The notes: a model not told the origin generated them from the sequence alone. A DNA stretch of 64,000 bases from Ktedonobacter racemifer DSM 44963 (GCF_000178855.1 NZ_ADVG01000002.1:1798001-1862000), one strand, 5' to 3'; counted from the stretch's first letter, positions 1-8,351 are shown. Made by a program: numbers and translations.

Positions 1-52
1 CACCATTTTCAATTACAATTACAACTACAACACTGTAAGGAGTTTTCGTAAC

Positions 53-412
53 ATGGCAGCACGTATCTCTATCATGGTCCTGCGCCTCGCCGTTCTGGTC
101 GCGCTTATTCTGGGCATCTTCTACTGGGCTGGCAACTATATCGTGAGCACCGATGTGCACCAGGGCATTGGTATTATCGCCGTCATCTGTCTCTGGATCA
201 TCGCCGGTACCCTGGCCACCACCAAGCCTGGCAATGCAGGACTCGCGATTGGCGCGGCCGTCTATGGCCTGATTGTCATCGCTTTAGGTGTTACTCAGAC
301 CCGCATTCTCATTGGCCCCGCTCATGACATCATCCGCACCATCCACTTGCTGCTGGGCCTGGGCGCCATCGGCTTTGGTGAAATGCTCTACGCTCGCTAC
401 AAGCGCATCTAA
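53..412 (+). CDS. Small four-helix membrane protein, function unknown
   Basis: A 119-residue protein that is almost all hydrophobic. Four membrane segments are visible at roughly residues 6-26, 38-56, 61-80 and 90-110, and it ends in a basic tail (RYKRI). An AAGGAG ribosome site about ten bases before the ATG supports the start. I do not recognise the family; the size and layout suit a small inner-membrane protein. It stands alone, followed by its own terminator-like hairpin and then a palindromic element and an insertion sequence, so no operon partner is visible downstream. Confidence 0.75.
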   Translation: MAARISIMVLRLAVLVALILGIFYWAGNYIVSTDVHQGIGIIAVICLWIIAGTLATTKPGNAGLAIGAAVYGLIVIALGVTQTRILIGPAHDIIRTIHLLLGLGAIGFGEMLYARYKRI

Positions 413-436
413 ATACGTGGTATCCCCGTTCTCTTC

Positions 437-470
437 AGGAAGCACTCTCTATTAGATGGGAGTGCTTCCT
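437..470 (+). terminator. Hairpin terminator after the membrane protein
   Basis: AGGAAGCACTC pairs perfectly with GAGTGCTTCCT (11 bp) around a loop of about 12 bases, and GTTTTAT follows. It lies 25 bases after the upstream stop codon. Confidence 0.75.
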
Positions 471-486
471 GTTTTATGTCTCATGG

Positions 487-570
487 CTTCTCGCCACTAT
501 GTGGCTCGCAGGGTATAGGATGGGATGTGGAAATGCCTGCGGCATTTCCACATCCCATCCTATACCCTGC
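487..570. repeat. Composite palindrome element, copy 1
   Basis: A short hairpin (GCCAC-tat-GTGGC inside CTTCTCG...CTCGC, 487-509) is joined to a perfect inverted repeat with 30-base arms, 508-537 and 541-570, around the loop TGC. The tip reads CCTGCGG. The palindrome is separate from the terminator just upstream. The insertion sequence landed ten bases beyond its right end. Confidence 0.85.
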
Positions 571-579
571 CTGGCTCTC

Positions 580-589
580 TTCATCACTT
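580..589. repeat. Target-site duplication, left copy
   Basis: TTCATCACTT lies directly before the left IS end and is repeated exactly at 1897-1906, directly after the right end. Ten bases is within the range usual for ISAs1-type elements. Confidence 0.9.
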
Positions 590-1896
590 CAGGGTTTCTC
601 AAAAGTCTGGTGAGGGGTGAAAAAGAAGAGTCAATCCAGTAGAATGCATGACATCAAAAAACACAGCATTCAAGGAGTGACTCAGCATGGACTATACAAC
701 ATTGCTGGAAGAAAACAAGGGGGAGCCCGTCTGCTCGTCGAGACAGATGCAATCCCTGTATCAGGTTTGTCACCATCTGAGAGACGGAAGAAAAGCACGA
801 GGAAGGCAATATGACCTCGCGGGGGTGCTGCTGGTGGTCGTCCTGGCAAAATTGGCGGGGATGAGCAGCCTGCTAGCAGCAAGTGAATGGGCAAAGGATC
901 AGGAAAAGGTCATCCGCGCGAATGTGAACCTTTCCTGGAAACGGATGCCTTGTGCCAATACCTACAGCTACGTCCTGGCACGCTTAGACAGTCAACAGGT
1001 CAATGCTCATCTGGCCGCGTGGTTTGTGCGCCAGATGAGCCACCAGCGAGAAGGAGAGCCAGACGACCAGCACGTCCATCTGGCCATTGATGGCAAAGCG
1101 CTCAAAAGCACTGGGGAGCAGGCATATGGAGGAGAGCATCCCCAACAACATCTTCTGCATATTTATGAAGCAGAAACGGGTGTGGTCCTCCAGCAGATCC
1201 CCATTGGCTCTAAGACGAATGAGGTTGGCGCGCTCAAACCGTTTCTGACCGAGGTGACATGTAAAGGGCGAGTGATCACCGTTGATGCGGCGCAAAGCTA
1301 TCACGAGATGACTCGGCTGGTGCGCACGAGCTGGAGGGGAGGTGATTCTCATCATCAAGGACAATACACCTGTTGCTCGCGCGGACCTCGAACTGTTTTT
1401 TGAAGACCCGCAAGCAGATCAGAGCACCTGGCAATCGTATACTCAGCTTGACAAGGGCCATGGTCGTCTGGAACGTCGCTCGATTATGAGCAGTCCCGAT
1501 CTCAATGGCTTGTTCTTCAAGGATTGGGGCGAGATTGGACAGGTCTTTCGCTTACAGCGCGAACGAACGATCAAAGGGAAGCACAGTTGCGAGGTTCGCT
1601 ACGGGTTAACAACGCTTTCTCTGAGGCATTGTCCTCCAGAACGTCTTCTGCACTACCTTCGAGCACACTGGAAGGTGGAGAATCATCTCCACTGGCATCG
1701 AGATGCCACCCTTGGGGAGGACCGTTGCCGAGTCCGCTTCATTCCGGTGATGGAAATGCTGGCCGTGCTCAATAACGTGGTTCTTTCTCTCATGCACCTG
1801 CACCGGGTTTCCACCGTCGCTCGCCAGCTTCGTCGTTTTGCCTCTCATCCAGAGGAGGCTCTTGCTTGGTTGCTTCAGGACTTTTGAGAAACCCTG
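590..1896 (+). mobile_element. ISAs1-family insertion sequence, complete ends
   Basis: The element is 1,307 bp. It is bounded by perfect 18-bp terminal inverted repeats, CAGGGTTTCTCAAAAGTC at 590-607 and its reverse complement at 1879-1896, and flanked by a 10-bp direct repeat of the target. It carries one transposase gene, split by a frameshift. Intact ends and an exact target duplication suggest a fairly recent insertion. It sits between a palindromic element and the likely coaD promoter. Confidence 0.93.
687..1887 (+). pseudogene. ISAs1-family transposase, frameshifted
   Basis: The DDE transposase is read in two pieces. The first piece (687 to about 1332) has the ISAs1 N-terminal region, DLAGVLLVVVLAKLAGMSS, and the first catalytic Asp in HLAIDGKALKST. 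The second piece (from about 1333) starts with GGEVILIIKDNTP and carries the C-terminal WKVENHLHWHRDATLGEDRCR segment with the catalytic Glu. The join near 1332 needs one base removed: without the T at 1332 the reading becomes T-S-G-G-E-V-I-L-I-I-K-D-N, as expected for the family. Together the pieces are about 400 residues, a normal length. The alternative GTG at 1342 would only make the second half. The likely reading is a recently inactivated copy or a sequence error; programmed frameshifting is not the rule in this family. Confidence 0.88.
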
Positions 1897-1906
1897 TTCA
1901 TCACTT
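1897..1906. repeat. Target-site duplication, right copy
   Basis: TTCATCACTT, identical to 580-589, directly after the right inverted repeat of the IS. Confidence 0.9.
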
Positions 1907-1915
1907 TGCGCGCTA

Positions 1916-1944
1916 TTGCCGAAATGACCCTACTATGGTTTAAT
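1916..1944 (+). promoter_or_regulatory. Possible coaD promoter
   Basis: TTGCCG, a 17-base spacer, then TTTAAT. It lies about ten bases to the right of the IS target duplication, so the insertion appears to have just missed it. A short hairpin (GACCCT...AGGGTC, 1953-1973) follows in the leader. Confidence 0.4.
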
Positions 1945-2018
1945 GAACAGAAGACCCTGCTTTCCAGAGGGTCGCATACTCTGAGTTTTTACATACTATT
2001 TTAAGGGGGGTCAGAGAC

Positions 2019-2525
2019 GTGAGCAATGAAGCACAACGTCCACGCATAGCAGTCTATCCGGGAACTTTTGATCCAGTCACCAATGGACATCTCGATATCG
2101 CGCGCCGAGCGGCGCGCCTCTTCGATGAACTGGTCATCGCGATCTACGCATTTCCCGACAAAAATGTGCTCTTCACCGTTGACGAACGCCTCTCACTCTG
2201 GCAGGAAGTCATTGCCGCCGAAGGCCTGACCAATGTGCGCGTCGAAACCTTCTCGATACTCGTAGTAGAATATGTACGCTCTCTTGGTGGCTGTGCGCTC
2301 ATTAAAGGCTTACGCTCTCCTAACGACTTTGGCGCTGAGTTCGAACAAAGCCTGATGAACCGCAAGCTCGCACCTGAAATCGAGACCATCTGCCTGCTCA
2401 CCAGCCTGGATCACCTGTTTATCAGCTCATCCCGGCTCAAGGAAGTTGCTCGCCTGGGAGGCAATGTCGATGATATGCTTCCCGCCGCGGTAGCACGCGC
2501 GCTACGCCATAGATTCGGCCAATAG
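2019..2525 (+). CDS. coaD: Pantetheine-phosphate adenylyltransferase
   Basis: CoaD transfers AMP from ATP to 4'-phosphopantetheine to give dephospho-CoA, the fourth step of coenzyme A synthesis, in the cytoplasm. The 168 residues match the family length. The nucleotidyltransferase signature TFDPVTNGHLD, with the HxGH-type N-G-H, is at residues 16-26, and the C-terminal ISSSRLKEVA motif that binds the phosphates is near residue 135. Translation starts at GTG, preceded by AAGGGGGG at eight bases. The gene is followed by a coiled-coil protein in the same direction, as is often seen around coaD in Gram-positive-type genomes. Confidence 0.95.
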   Translation: MSNEAQRPRIAVYPGTFDPVTNGHLDIARRAARLFDELVIAIYAFPDKNVLFTVDERLSLWQEVIAAEGLTNVRVETFSILVVEYVRSLGGCALIKGLRSPNDFGAEFEQSLMNRKLAPEIETICLLTSLDHLFISSSRLKEVARLGGNVDDMLPAAVARALRHRFGQ

Positions 2526-2615
2526 CGCTCGCTCAGAGACTACCCCCCTGGCATCCATACACGTACCGCTTATAACATCTCGGCGTACGCACCAGGAGAG
2601 GGAAGGAGGAAGTTC

Positions 2616-3287
2616 TTGGACATTCTGTACCTCGTTGATCGCCTGGATAATCTCATCGCATCAAGCAAGCGCGTGCCTCTGACTAACCAGGTCGTCATAA
2701 AAGAGACCGACATCTTCAATATTATTGAGCAGATGCGCACCTCGATCCCTGAAGAGGTCAAGCAGGCGCGTCGCGTCATTCAGGATAAAGAACGTGTCCT
2801 CGCTCAGGCCCAGGCCGACGCCAACGCTTTGCTCAACCGCGCGCGTGAGGAGACCGAGCGCGTCATCAACCGCGAGGGGCTGCTGAAGGTCGCGGAACAG
2901 CGCTCGCAGGAGATGCTGAACCAGGCCGAACAAAAGGCCCAGCAGTTGAAGGGCGACGCCGACGCCTATGTCATCGAGACGCTACGCACCCTGCATGAAC
3001 AGCTTGTGCAAGTGGAGACCAGGGTCAGCCGCACCGTCTTAAGCGTTGAGCGTGGCATCGAGAGCCTGGAGGAACATGGGCAAATCGCCACCACAGGGGA
3101 CAAGAGCCTGGAAGAGCACGACGCCACAGCATACATCAACGAGGAAGAAGCATTTCTCGAAGATGAGGGCGCAGGGGAACTGGTGGAAGACTCCCCTGGC
3201 GAATCACTGCCAGCCAATATACCACTACAGCCACGTCCACGGCGCTCCTCTCTGGCAGCCGATACCATTGGCATTAACCAGCCTTAG
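2616..3287 (+). CDS. Coiled-coil protein downstream of coaD (DivIVA / ATP-synthase-B-like)
   Basis: A 223-residue soluble protein. Residues 1-45 form a small folded start (DILYLVDRLDNLI), and residues 45-150 are a long charged coiled coil rich in Q, A, E and R (repeated AEQ, AQQ and EETERV stretches). The last 70 residues are acidic and low in complexity, ending RPRRSSLAADTIGINQP. Such proteins are often labelled DivIVA-like or ATP-synthase-subunit-B-like, but no membrane segment is present, so it is not a true F0 b subunit. The TTG start is supported by AAGGAGGA six bases upstream. It probably has a structural or cell-division role; that is inference from the coiled coil alone. Confidence 0.8.
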   Translation: MDILYLVDRLDNLIASSKRVPLTNQVVIKETDIFNIIEQMRTSIPEEVKQARRVIQDKERVLAQAQADANALLNRAREETERVINREGLLKVAEQRSQEMLNQAEQKAQQLKGDADAYVIETLRTLHEQLVQVETRVSRTVLSVERGIESLEEHGQIATTGDKSLEEHDATAYINEEEAFLEDEGAGELVEDSPGESLPANIPLQPRPRRSSLAADTIGINQP

Positions 3288-3435
3288 CATGTCACCTGTC
3301 GCGCTGGAGGGCAGGCGTCAAACGGGTCCTATTCGTACGCCAACCTCTTTTTCGCTCTACGGCGCGCTTAAGGTGAACGCACTATCCATGCGGCATCCTC
3401 GCGGTGCCTCTCTTACCTATGGCCGCATACGGGTC

Positions 3436-3464
3436 TTGACACCCTTTCAAGGCTTGTCTATAAT
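3436..3464 (+). promoter_or_regulatory. Consensus sigma-70 promoter for the DUF177-rpmF-fabD genes
   Basis: A perfect TTGACA and TATAAT separated by 17 bases. Transcription would start near 3471, giving a leader of about 130 bases before the DUF177 gene. The rest of the 3288-3601 gap shows no other clear signal. Confidence 0.85.
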
Positions 3465-3601
3465 GAGCAAGCGCCAGCAAAGAGCAAGAACTTTTCACTT
3501 TGCGCCATATCGCTATTTTCAGTATGCATTTTTACTGAGAGGAGATATCCTGATGATGTCTCACACAAGGGTTCAACTTTCTAGTGGAAAGGGAACAAGG
3601 A

Positions 3602-4129
3602 ATGATCTTTAATGTGGCGCAACTTTTGAAATCGCTCGTCGGTACCAGCCTTGAGTCCGACTTTAGCGAAGATGATATTCAGCTTGACGAAGATCTCAAG
3701 GTCATCGGTCCTATCGCAGGTCACGCTCGTATACGTCACATCAACCAGGGAATTCTGGTGGACGGCTGGGTAGACCTTACCGTTGAACTAGAGTGCACAC
3801 GCTGCCTCAAGCATTTCGAGCAGCCGCAGCATGTAGACTTTGAAGAGCGGTTTTATCCAACCGTCGATGTGGTAACTGGTATTCCTGTCGAACCTGTAGA
3901 CGCGGAAGATGCCTTCCCTATCGACGATCACCACCTGGTTGACCTTACCGAGGCGATTCGCCAGCAGGTCCTGCTCGCGATACCCATTGTGACCCTCTGC
4001 CGCGAAGATTGCGCCGGGCTGTGTGCGCAATGCGGGAAGGATCTCAATGAGGGTCCTTGTGAATGCCAACCAGAGCCAGACGCACGTTTCAGCGTCCTCA
4101 AGACACTTTTGCAGCAGGACAATTCATAA
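3602..4129 (+). CDS. DUF177 / YceD family protein
   Basis: A 175-residue protein of the YceD family, which is genetically linked to rpmF in most bacteria and has been tied to 23S rRNA maturation and ribosome assembly. Family features seen are the central CTRC motif (ELECTRCLKHFEQP) followed by an acidic stretch, and a C-terminal cysteine group (CREDCAGLCAQCGKDLNEGPCEC) that looks like a metal site. The chosen ATG follows GGAAAGGG at eight bases; a GTG six codons upstream would overlap that ribosome site. It is directly upstream of rpmF, the expected neighbour. Confidence 0.9.
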   Translation: MIFNVAQLLKSLVGTSLESDFSEDDIQLDEDLKVIGPIAGHARIRHINQGILVDGWVDLTVELECTRCLKHFEQPQHVDFEERFYPTVDVVTGIPVEPVDAEDAFPIDDHHLVDLTEAIRQQVLLAIPIVTLCREDCAGLCAQCGKDLNEGPCECQPEPDARFSVLKTLLQQDNS

Positions 4130-4177
4130 CCACATGTCACCCAGATTTTCAACGGGTGGAAGAGGAGAACAATTACC

Positions 4178-4366
4178 ATGGGAGCACTTCCAAAACAGCG
4201 TACCTCACGCGCTCGTCAGGGTGAGCGCCGGGCACATCATCACCTGAAATTACCACAACTGGTGGCCTGCCCTCAGTGCAAAACACCACGTCTTTCGCAC
4301 CATGCCTGCCCCAATTGTGGCACCTACCGTGGCCGCCAGGTGTTTCTTCCTAAGGCCAGCAAGTAA
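4178..4366 (+). CDS. rpmF: Ribosomal protein bL32
   Basis: A 62-residue, very basic protein of the 50S subunit. The N-terminal PKQRTSRARQGERRAHH segment is typical of bL32. Two CxxC pairs (CPQC and CPNC) give the zinc-binding form of the protein. GGAAGAGGAG precedes the ATG. It sits between DUF177 and fabD, the classic ribosome/fatty-acid junction, although plsX and fabH, which often lie here, are missing. Confidence 0.97.
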   Translation: MGALPKQRTSRARQGERRAHHHLKLPQLVACPQCKTPRLSHHACPNCGTYRGRQVFLPKASK

Positions 4367-4444
4367 TGACAAGCAAGCGGCAATGTAACGCTTCTTCGTG
4401 AAGTCTCTTACATACGCCGCTTCTTTTTTTTGAGAGTGATAAGC

Positions 4445-5473
4445 ATGACGACCAGAGTCGCCTTTCTTTTTCCAGGGCAGGGAAGTCAGGCTGTTGGCAT
4501 GGGAGCCGATATCTTCGCGTCCTCTCCCGCGGCCCAGAGAGTCTTTGCCGCCGCCGATGACGCCCTCGGGTTCTCACTAAGCGATCTCTGCTTCAACGGC
4601 CCAGAAACCACCCTGCGTGATACTATTAACGCTCAGCCCGCTATTGTGACCGTCAGCCTCGCGTATCTTGCCGCACTCCAAGAAGCCCTCTCCCCTGGCG
4701 AGCCTTCTTCCTGGTCCACGCCCCTCACACCCGCCTTTGTCGCGGGCCATAGTGTGGGCGAATGGAGCGCGCTGCCTGTCGCGGGCGCACTCGATCTCAA
4801 AGAAACCATCCTGGCCGTGCGCGAACGCGGTCGCCTGATGGAGCATGAAGGCACGGTCTGCCCCGGGGGCATGTCCGCCGTCATTGCCATGGACGAAGAG
4901 CCACTGCGCCAGGTCTGCCAGGAAGCAACTGAGCAGGCACTCGCGGAGCTAGCGGGGGCCACGACCCATCCCGGTCAGGGACGCGTCATTATCGCCAATT
5001 ATAATGCTCCCGGCCAGATCGTAATCTCTGGTGAGAAGCGGGCGCTTGAGCTGGCGGGAGAACTGGCGAAGGCACGCGGCGCCAAGCGCGTGATTCCTCT
5101 CGCGGTCAGTGGCGCCTTCCACTCACCCGTGATGGAGCCAGCCACGCAAGGTCTGGCGAAAACGCTGGCAGAGCTTGAGCTTCGTGAGACCGCGCTTCCC
5201 ATTATCGCCAATATCGATGGCACGCCGCTCACCGACCCCTCGCGTTTGCGCCAGGAGCTTGCCCAGCAGGTGGCATCCTCCGTACAGTGGGTCAAGACCA
5301 TCCAGTACCTGGTGGAGGCTGGCGTCAACACCTTTATCGAGATTGGTCCGGGCCAGGCCCTTGCGGGCATGGTCAAGCGCATCGCGAAGGGCGTCACGAT
5401 TATGAACGTTGGCAACGCCAGCGAGGTCGCGAAGGTCGCAGCCCAACTACGCGAACAGGATGTTTTGGCGTAG
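4445..5473 (+). CDS. fabD: Malonyl-CoA:ACP transacylase
   Basis: FabD moves the malonyl group from CoA to acyl carrier protein at the start of fatty-acid elongation. Seen in the 342 residues are the N-terminal GQGSQ at residues 11-15, the nucleophile motif GHSVGEWSAL near residue 100 (catalytic Ser), the catalytic His in SGAFHSPVM near residue 220, and the family-typical ending FIEIGPGQALAGMVKRI. I chose the ATG at 4445. A TTG five codons upstream is possible but has no better ribosome site. Its partner acpP lies about 1.1 kb downstream. Confidence 0.96.
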   Translation: MTTRVAFLFPGQGSQAVGMGADIFASSPAAQRVFAAADDALGFSLSDLCFNGPETTLRDTINAQPAIVTVSLAYLAALQEALSPGEPSSWSTPLTPAFVAGHSVGEWSALPVAGALDLKETILAVRERGRLMEHEGTVCPGGMSAVIAMDEEPLRQVCQEATEQALAELAGATTHPGQGRVIIANYNAPGQIVISGEKRALELAGELAKARGAKRVIPLAVSGAFHSPVMEPATQGLAKTLAELELRETALPIIANIDGTPLTDPSRLRQELAQQVASSVQWVKTIQYLVEAGVNTFIEIGPGQALAGMVKRIAKGVTIMNVGNASEVAKVAAQLREQDVLA

Positions 5474-5780
5474 CAGCTTGCATGTGTGAGCATATAGACA
5501 GGCCCTCCGTCTGAAGAGTCGGAGGCCTGTCCAAAACCAGTATTGAAGTCCTCCTACTATGGACGGGCACACCATTTGGGATATATACTTGACATAGCTC
5601 GCAAAAGGGCCTATCTTTGGATTTAGATAATTTGCAATAGCGCCTGAATGCTCAACTACGATAGCGACAGATATACCGTAGTCATTTGTCAAATAAGTCG
5701 CTCGCTCCTTAACACTGGAAGGTTGCGATCTTACTTACCCATTTCATCTGGTGTGGCACTCACAGAGAAGAGAGGTTAAG
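5474..5780. other. Intergenic gap after fabD
   Basis: Apart from the hairpin at 5497-5531, the stretch is AT-richer than its neighbours and shows no gene. The last 30 bases carry the ribosome site (GAGAGG) of the Asp23-type gene. No convincing promoter pair was found, although one is expected here. Confidence 0.5.
5497..5531 (+). terminator. Hairpin after fabD
   Basis: GACAGGCC(C)TCCG pairs with CGGAGGCCTGTC (12 bp with one bulged C) around a ten-base loop. The tail is CAAAAC rather than a T-run, so intrinsic termination is likely but not certain. Confidence 0.6.
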
Positions 5781-6137
5781 ATGGCAAGCGCCTATCAAAG
5801 CATTGGCTCCGTTCGCGTGGCCAAACAGGTACTTTCGACTATCGTAACGCATAGCGCGTTGCAGATTCCAGGTGTAATCGGTATGGCCAATACATCACCC
5901 ACAGTGGCGATGCGTAACCAGTGGTCTCGCCTCCTCAAACACGACATTCCTCCTCAGGGGGTCGGGTTAACTGTGAGGGAGAACACCGTCTCGGCCGATT
6001 TATACCTGATCGTTGATGCAGATGTCGATATCGTCTCAATCGGCTCTGCCGTACAGGATGAAGTTGCCTCTGCGCTCGAAGATATGGTCGGGATGCAGGT
6101 GCAAGAAGTCAACATCTACATTTATGACATTGCATAA
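5781..6137 (+). CDS. Asp23/Gls24 family protein
   Basis: A 118-residue protein of the Asp23/Gls24 (DUF322) family, small proteins linked to envelope stress and lipid metabolism in Gram-positive bacteria. Visible family features are the start SIGSVRVAKQVLSTIVTHSA, the IPGVIGM segment near residue 30, and the C-terminal DEVASALEDMVGMQVQEVNIYIYDI. The ATG at 5781 follows GAGAGG; an upstream GTG would add ten residues with no homology. In Firmicutes a related gene also sits beside nusB, which matches the layout here. Confidence 0.88.
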   Translation: MASAYQSIGSVRVAKQVLSTIVTHSALQIPGVIGMANTSPTVAMRNQWSRLLKHDIPPQGVGLTVRENTVSADLYLIVDADVDIVSIGSAVQDEVASALEDMVGMQVQEVNIYIYDIA

Positions 6138-6170
6138 CACGTCATTAGTTTGACAATTTTTGAGGATACT

Positions 6171-6614
6171 ATGCCAGGGATACGCAGGCAAGCGCGCATG
6201 GTCGCACTGCAAACACTCTATGAATATGACATGGTCCATCATGATCCCCTTGAGATCTTGCAGCGGCACGCTGAAGAGCGTAATCTCCATGCCAAAGTGG
6301 TAGAATACGCGCAAGAGCTGGCCGAGGGTGTCTGCAAGCACCTGGCTGATATCGACGCGCATATCCAGAGTGCCGCTCGCGAATGGCCACTGCAACAGAT
6401 GGCTCGTGTCGATAAAAATATCCTGAGACTTGCAATCTACGAGATTCTGTTTAATAATACTGTACCAGCCAAGGCTGCTATCAATGAGGCTGTGGAACTT
6501 GCCAAGCTCTTCGGCAGTGACACCTCGAGCCGCTTCATTAATGGTGTCCTGGGTACTATATTTAATCGGGCTCAACAACAGCCCACCCCAAAAGCGGAAA
6601 GCGAGGTGAAATAA
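6171..6614 (+). CDS. nusB: Transcription antitermination factor NusB
   Basis: NusB binds boxA RNA with NusE (S10) and supports antitermination of rRNA operons. The all-helical 147-residue protein has the usual start RRQARMVALQTLYEYD, the central VDKNILRLAIYEILF and the C-terminal SRFINGVLGTI. The ATG at 6171 is preceded by TTGAGGA; a TTG seven codons earlier is a weaker choice. Its stop overlaps the acpP start by one base, so the two are translationally coupled. Confidence 0.95.
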   Translation: MPGIRRQARMVALQTLYEYDMVHHDPLEILQRHAEERNLHAKVVEYAQELAEGVCKHLADIDAHIQSAAREWPLQQMARVDKNILRLAIYEILFNNTVPAKAAINEAVELAKLFGSDTSSRFINGVLGTIFNRAQQQPTPKAESEVK

Positions 6615-6850
6615 TGCCAACTATTCAGGATAGGCTGAAAAAAATCATTGTCGACCAGCTTGGTGTCGACGAGAGCGAGGTCGTTTCTAGCGCGTCTTTC
6701 GTTGAAGACCTCAACGCCGATTCGCTGGACCTTGTCGAACTCATCATGTCCCTTGAGGAGGAGTTCAAAGTTCAGATCTCCGATGAGGACGCCGAGAAAA
6801 TCACGACCGTGCAAGAGGCCGAGGATTATATCGAAGAGCACCTGCGGTAA
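6614..6850 (+). CDS. acpP: Acyl carrier protein
   Basis: A 78-residue acidic carrier of growing fatty-acyl chains. The phosphopantetheine attachment serine is Ser37 in NADSLDLVEL. The rest has the usual four-helix pattern, ending AEDYIEEHLR. The start codon overlaps the nusB stop (TAATG), and the ribosome site is inside the nusB end (GCGAGGTGA). A palindromic hairpin follows. Confidence 0.97.
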   Translation: MPTIQDRLKKIIVDQLGVDESEVVSSASFVEDLNADSLDLVELIMSLEEEFKVQISDEDAEKITTVQEAEDYIEEHLR

Positions 6851-6874
6851 TTTTTTTCTTCCTACGGACTCATG

Positions 6875-6898
6875 ACAGGGTGGCCTAGGCCACCCTGT
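6875..6898. terminator. Palindromic hairpin after acpP
   Basis: A perfect 24-base palindrome centred on CCTAGG (ACAGGGTGGCCT and its complement), with T-rich sequence on the acpP side. It may end the nusB-acpP transcript. The remaining bases to 7159 are AT-rich and probably hold the sigma-factor promoter, but I could not fix its boxes. Confidence 0.55.
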
Positions 6899-7159
6899 AA
6901 CTTCCCTCAAAACCATCTTCAGATAACCTGTATACCTTCCACACACTCCCCCTTTGCGAGATCCCATATATTTGCTACTATTTCTTTAGTAAGACTAAGA
7001 CATACTATTTTTCAAAAAAGAAAAATTCGTTGTCACACTTTCATGTCCTCGTGCATCTGAGTAATAGAGAGACGTGTAAACCTGGCAATAGTTCAGATAC
7101 ACGGCTCCCGGTAAGAAACGTTTCTTTGCTATCGTCCATTTGTTGAGAGAGTTATCTGT

Positions 7160-7903
7160 GTGGATACGACGCCTACCGCCAAGGCTATAGAAGCGCTTAT
7201 TCATGAGTACAGCGCCCTGGTCTTTCATACCATCTATGGCATGACCAATGATTGGGAGGAGAGCCAGGACCTGACCCAGGACACCTTTCACCAGGCTCTG
7301 CGTGGGATAGATGCCGCTCGTCGCGCGAGTGGAGATCACTTCCAACCTAAGGCCTGGCTCCTGCGTATTGCGCTGAATACGGTTCGCATGCACCATCGCC
7401 GCCGCAAGATATTAAGCTTTGTCCCCTTCTCGCGTATGCTCGAAGGGCGCCAGGCGGAGACGGCGAGTAGCGAAACAATCAGCGAGCAGGCCGCGCCTCT
7501 TCAGCCTTCAGGACTGGGAACGCACGCATCTGATGATCCGGCTGACATCATCGCCGAGCGCGACGCTGTACAGCGCGTCCTGGCGCGCCTGGCAGAGCCT
7601 CTACGGGTCTGCCTGCTGCTCTCTATCGTTGGCGGCCTGACCACCGCCCAGATCGCCGATCTGCTTGAACTAAAAGAGCCAGCCGTACGCCAGCGCCTCG
7701 CCCGCGCCCGCAAACAGTTCCAACAGCTCTACGCCTATGAAAGCGATGAGAAACTTGTGGAGACACCTGGCGATTCAGAGCCAATCACGACCAGCACCGC
7801 CTCCACTGACAGAGAGAACATAGGATCGTCTACGCAAGCGCATAAGCCCTATCATCTCTCGCTCAACGCTCAACCTGCGACACATCGGAGTAGCTATGCA
7901 TAA
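7160..7903 (+). CDS. ECF-type sigma-70 family RNA polymerase sigma factor
   Basis: A 247-residue group-4 sigma factor. Region 2 is at residues 8-60 (the core-binding and -10 recognition part, with EYSALVFHTIYGMTNDWEESQDLTQDTF). Region 4, a helix-turn-helix, is at about 140-195 (LRVCLLLSIVGGLTTAQIADLLELKEPAVRQRLARAR). Between them is a long Ala/Ser/Glu-rich linker, and a disordered tail of some 50 residues follows. Translation starts at GTG. The next gene overlaps the end by eight bases and is the only candidate for a regulatory partner; no classical zinc-dependent anti-sigma gene is present. Confidence 0.92.
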   Translation: MDTTPTAKAIEALIHEYSALVFHTIYGMTNDWEESQDLTQDTFHQALRGIDAARRASGDHFQPKAWLLRIALNTVRMHHRRRKILSFVPFSRMLEGRQAETASSETISEQAAPLQPSGLGTHASDDPADIIAERDAVQRVLARLAEPLRVCLLLSIVGGLTTAQIADLLELKEPAVRQRLARARKQFQQLYAYESDEKLVETPGDSEPITTSTASTDRENIGSSTQAHKPYHLSLNAQPATHRSSYA

Positions 7904-8189
7904 CGATACCGCAGAAACACTGCTGCTACGCCACTATGGTCCAACAGCGCCCAGGCCCTCGGGTCTTGAGCAACGCCTGGTACATGCACTACACCAGGAG
8001 AAGGTACAAGAACCGGCGCTCTTACCAACGCGCCAGGCGCGCCTTATGACGCGTCGCCAGATCCTGCGCGCCGTAACCTTTAGCACCGCCAGTGCGGGCC
8101 TTGTAGGGCTGGCCCTGGAAGGTGTTCAGCAGCTTGACACGAGGTTCTTCGGTCACGATGCGACGACGCGACCACGAGCGGCCTACTAG
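7896..8189 (+). CDS. Small single-span protein coupled to the sigma factor
   Basis: A 97-residue protein whose start overlaps the sigma-factor gene by eight bases, so the two are co-translated. The first 50 residues are soluble. Then RLMTRRQILRAVTF leads into a hydrophobic stretch (about residues 55-75), ending in a short charged tail. The twin-arginine pair just before the hydrophobic segment resembles a Tat signal or an N-in membrane anchor, notable because tatA and tatC follow directly. It may be a membrane-tethered regulator of the sigma factor; this is inferred from position only. I do not recognise a family. Confidence 0.65.
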   Translation: MHNDTAETLLLRHYGPTAPRPSGLEQRLVHALHQEKVQEPALLPTRQARLMTRRQILRAVTFSTASAGLVGLALEGVQQLDTRFFGHDATTRPRAAY

Positions 8190-8257
8190 CCTCCACAGGC
8201 TGGTCTGATGCCTGTCACAGCGTTATTGCAGATAAGACCTTAAACTTGTTACTGTGC

Positions 8258-8283
8258 GCTCAAATCTTCCATAGGATTTGAGC
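8258..8283. other. Hairpin upstream of tatA
   Basis: GCTCAAATC pairs with GATTTGAGC (9 bp) around an eight-base loop, midway between the sigma operon and tatA. There is no T-run. It could be a weak terminator of the sigma operon or part of the tatA leader. Confidence 0.45.
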
Positions 8284-8351
8284 CTGGACATAAGAGCAGA
8301 ATCCATTTTATCTTTCGCGTTACCGCGTTCATTCAGAAAGGAACTACCATC

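Noticed and set aside
508..570. Ordinary terminator for the first membrane-protein gene
   Set aside because: The gene already has a terminator at 437-470, the palindrome has no T-run, and the same arrangement recurs in non-terminator positions such as inside the thi operon.
1342..1887. Separate gene for the second half of the transposase
   Set aside because: It is the C-terminal half of one DDE enzyme; the join matches after removal of one base.
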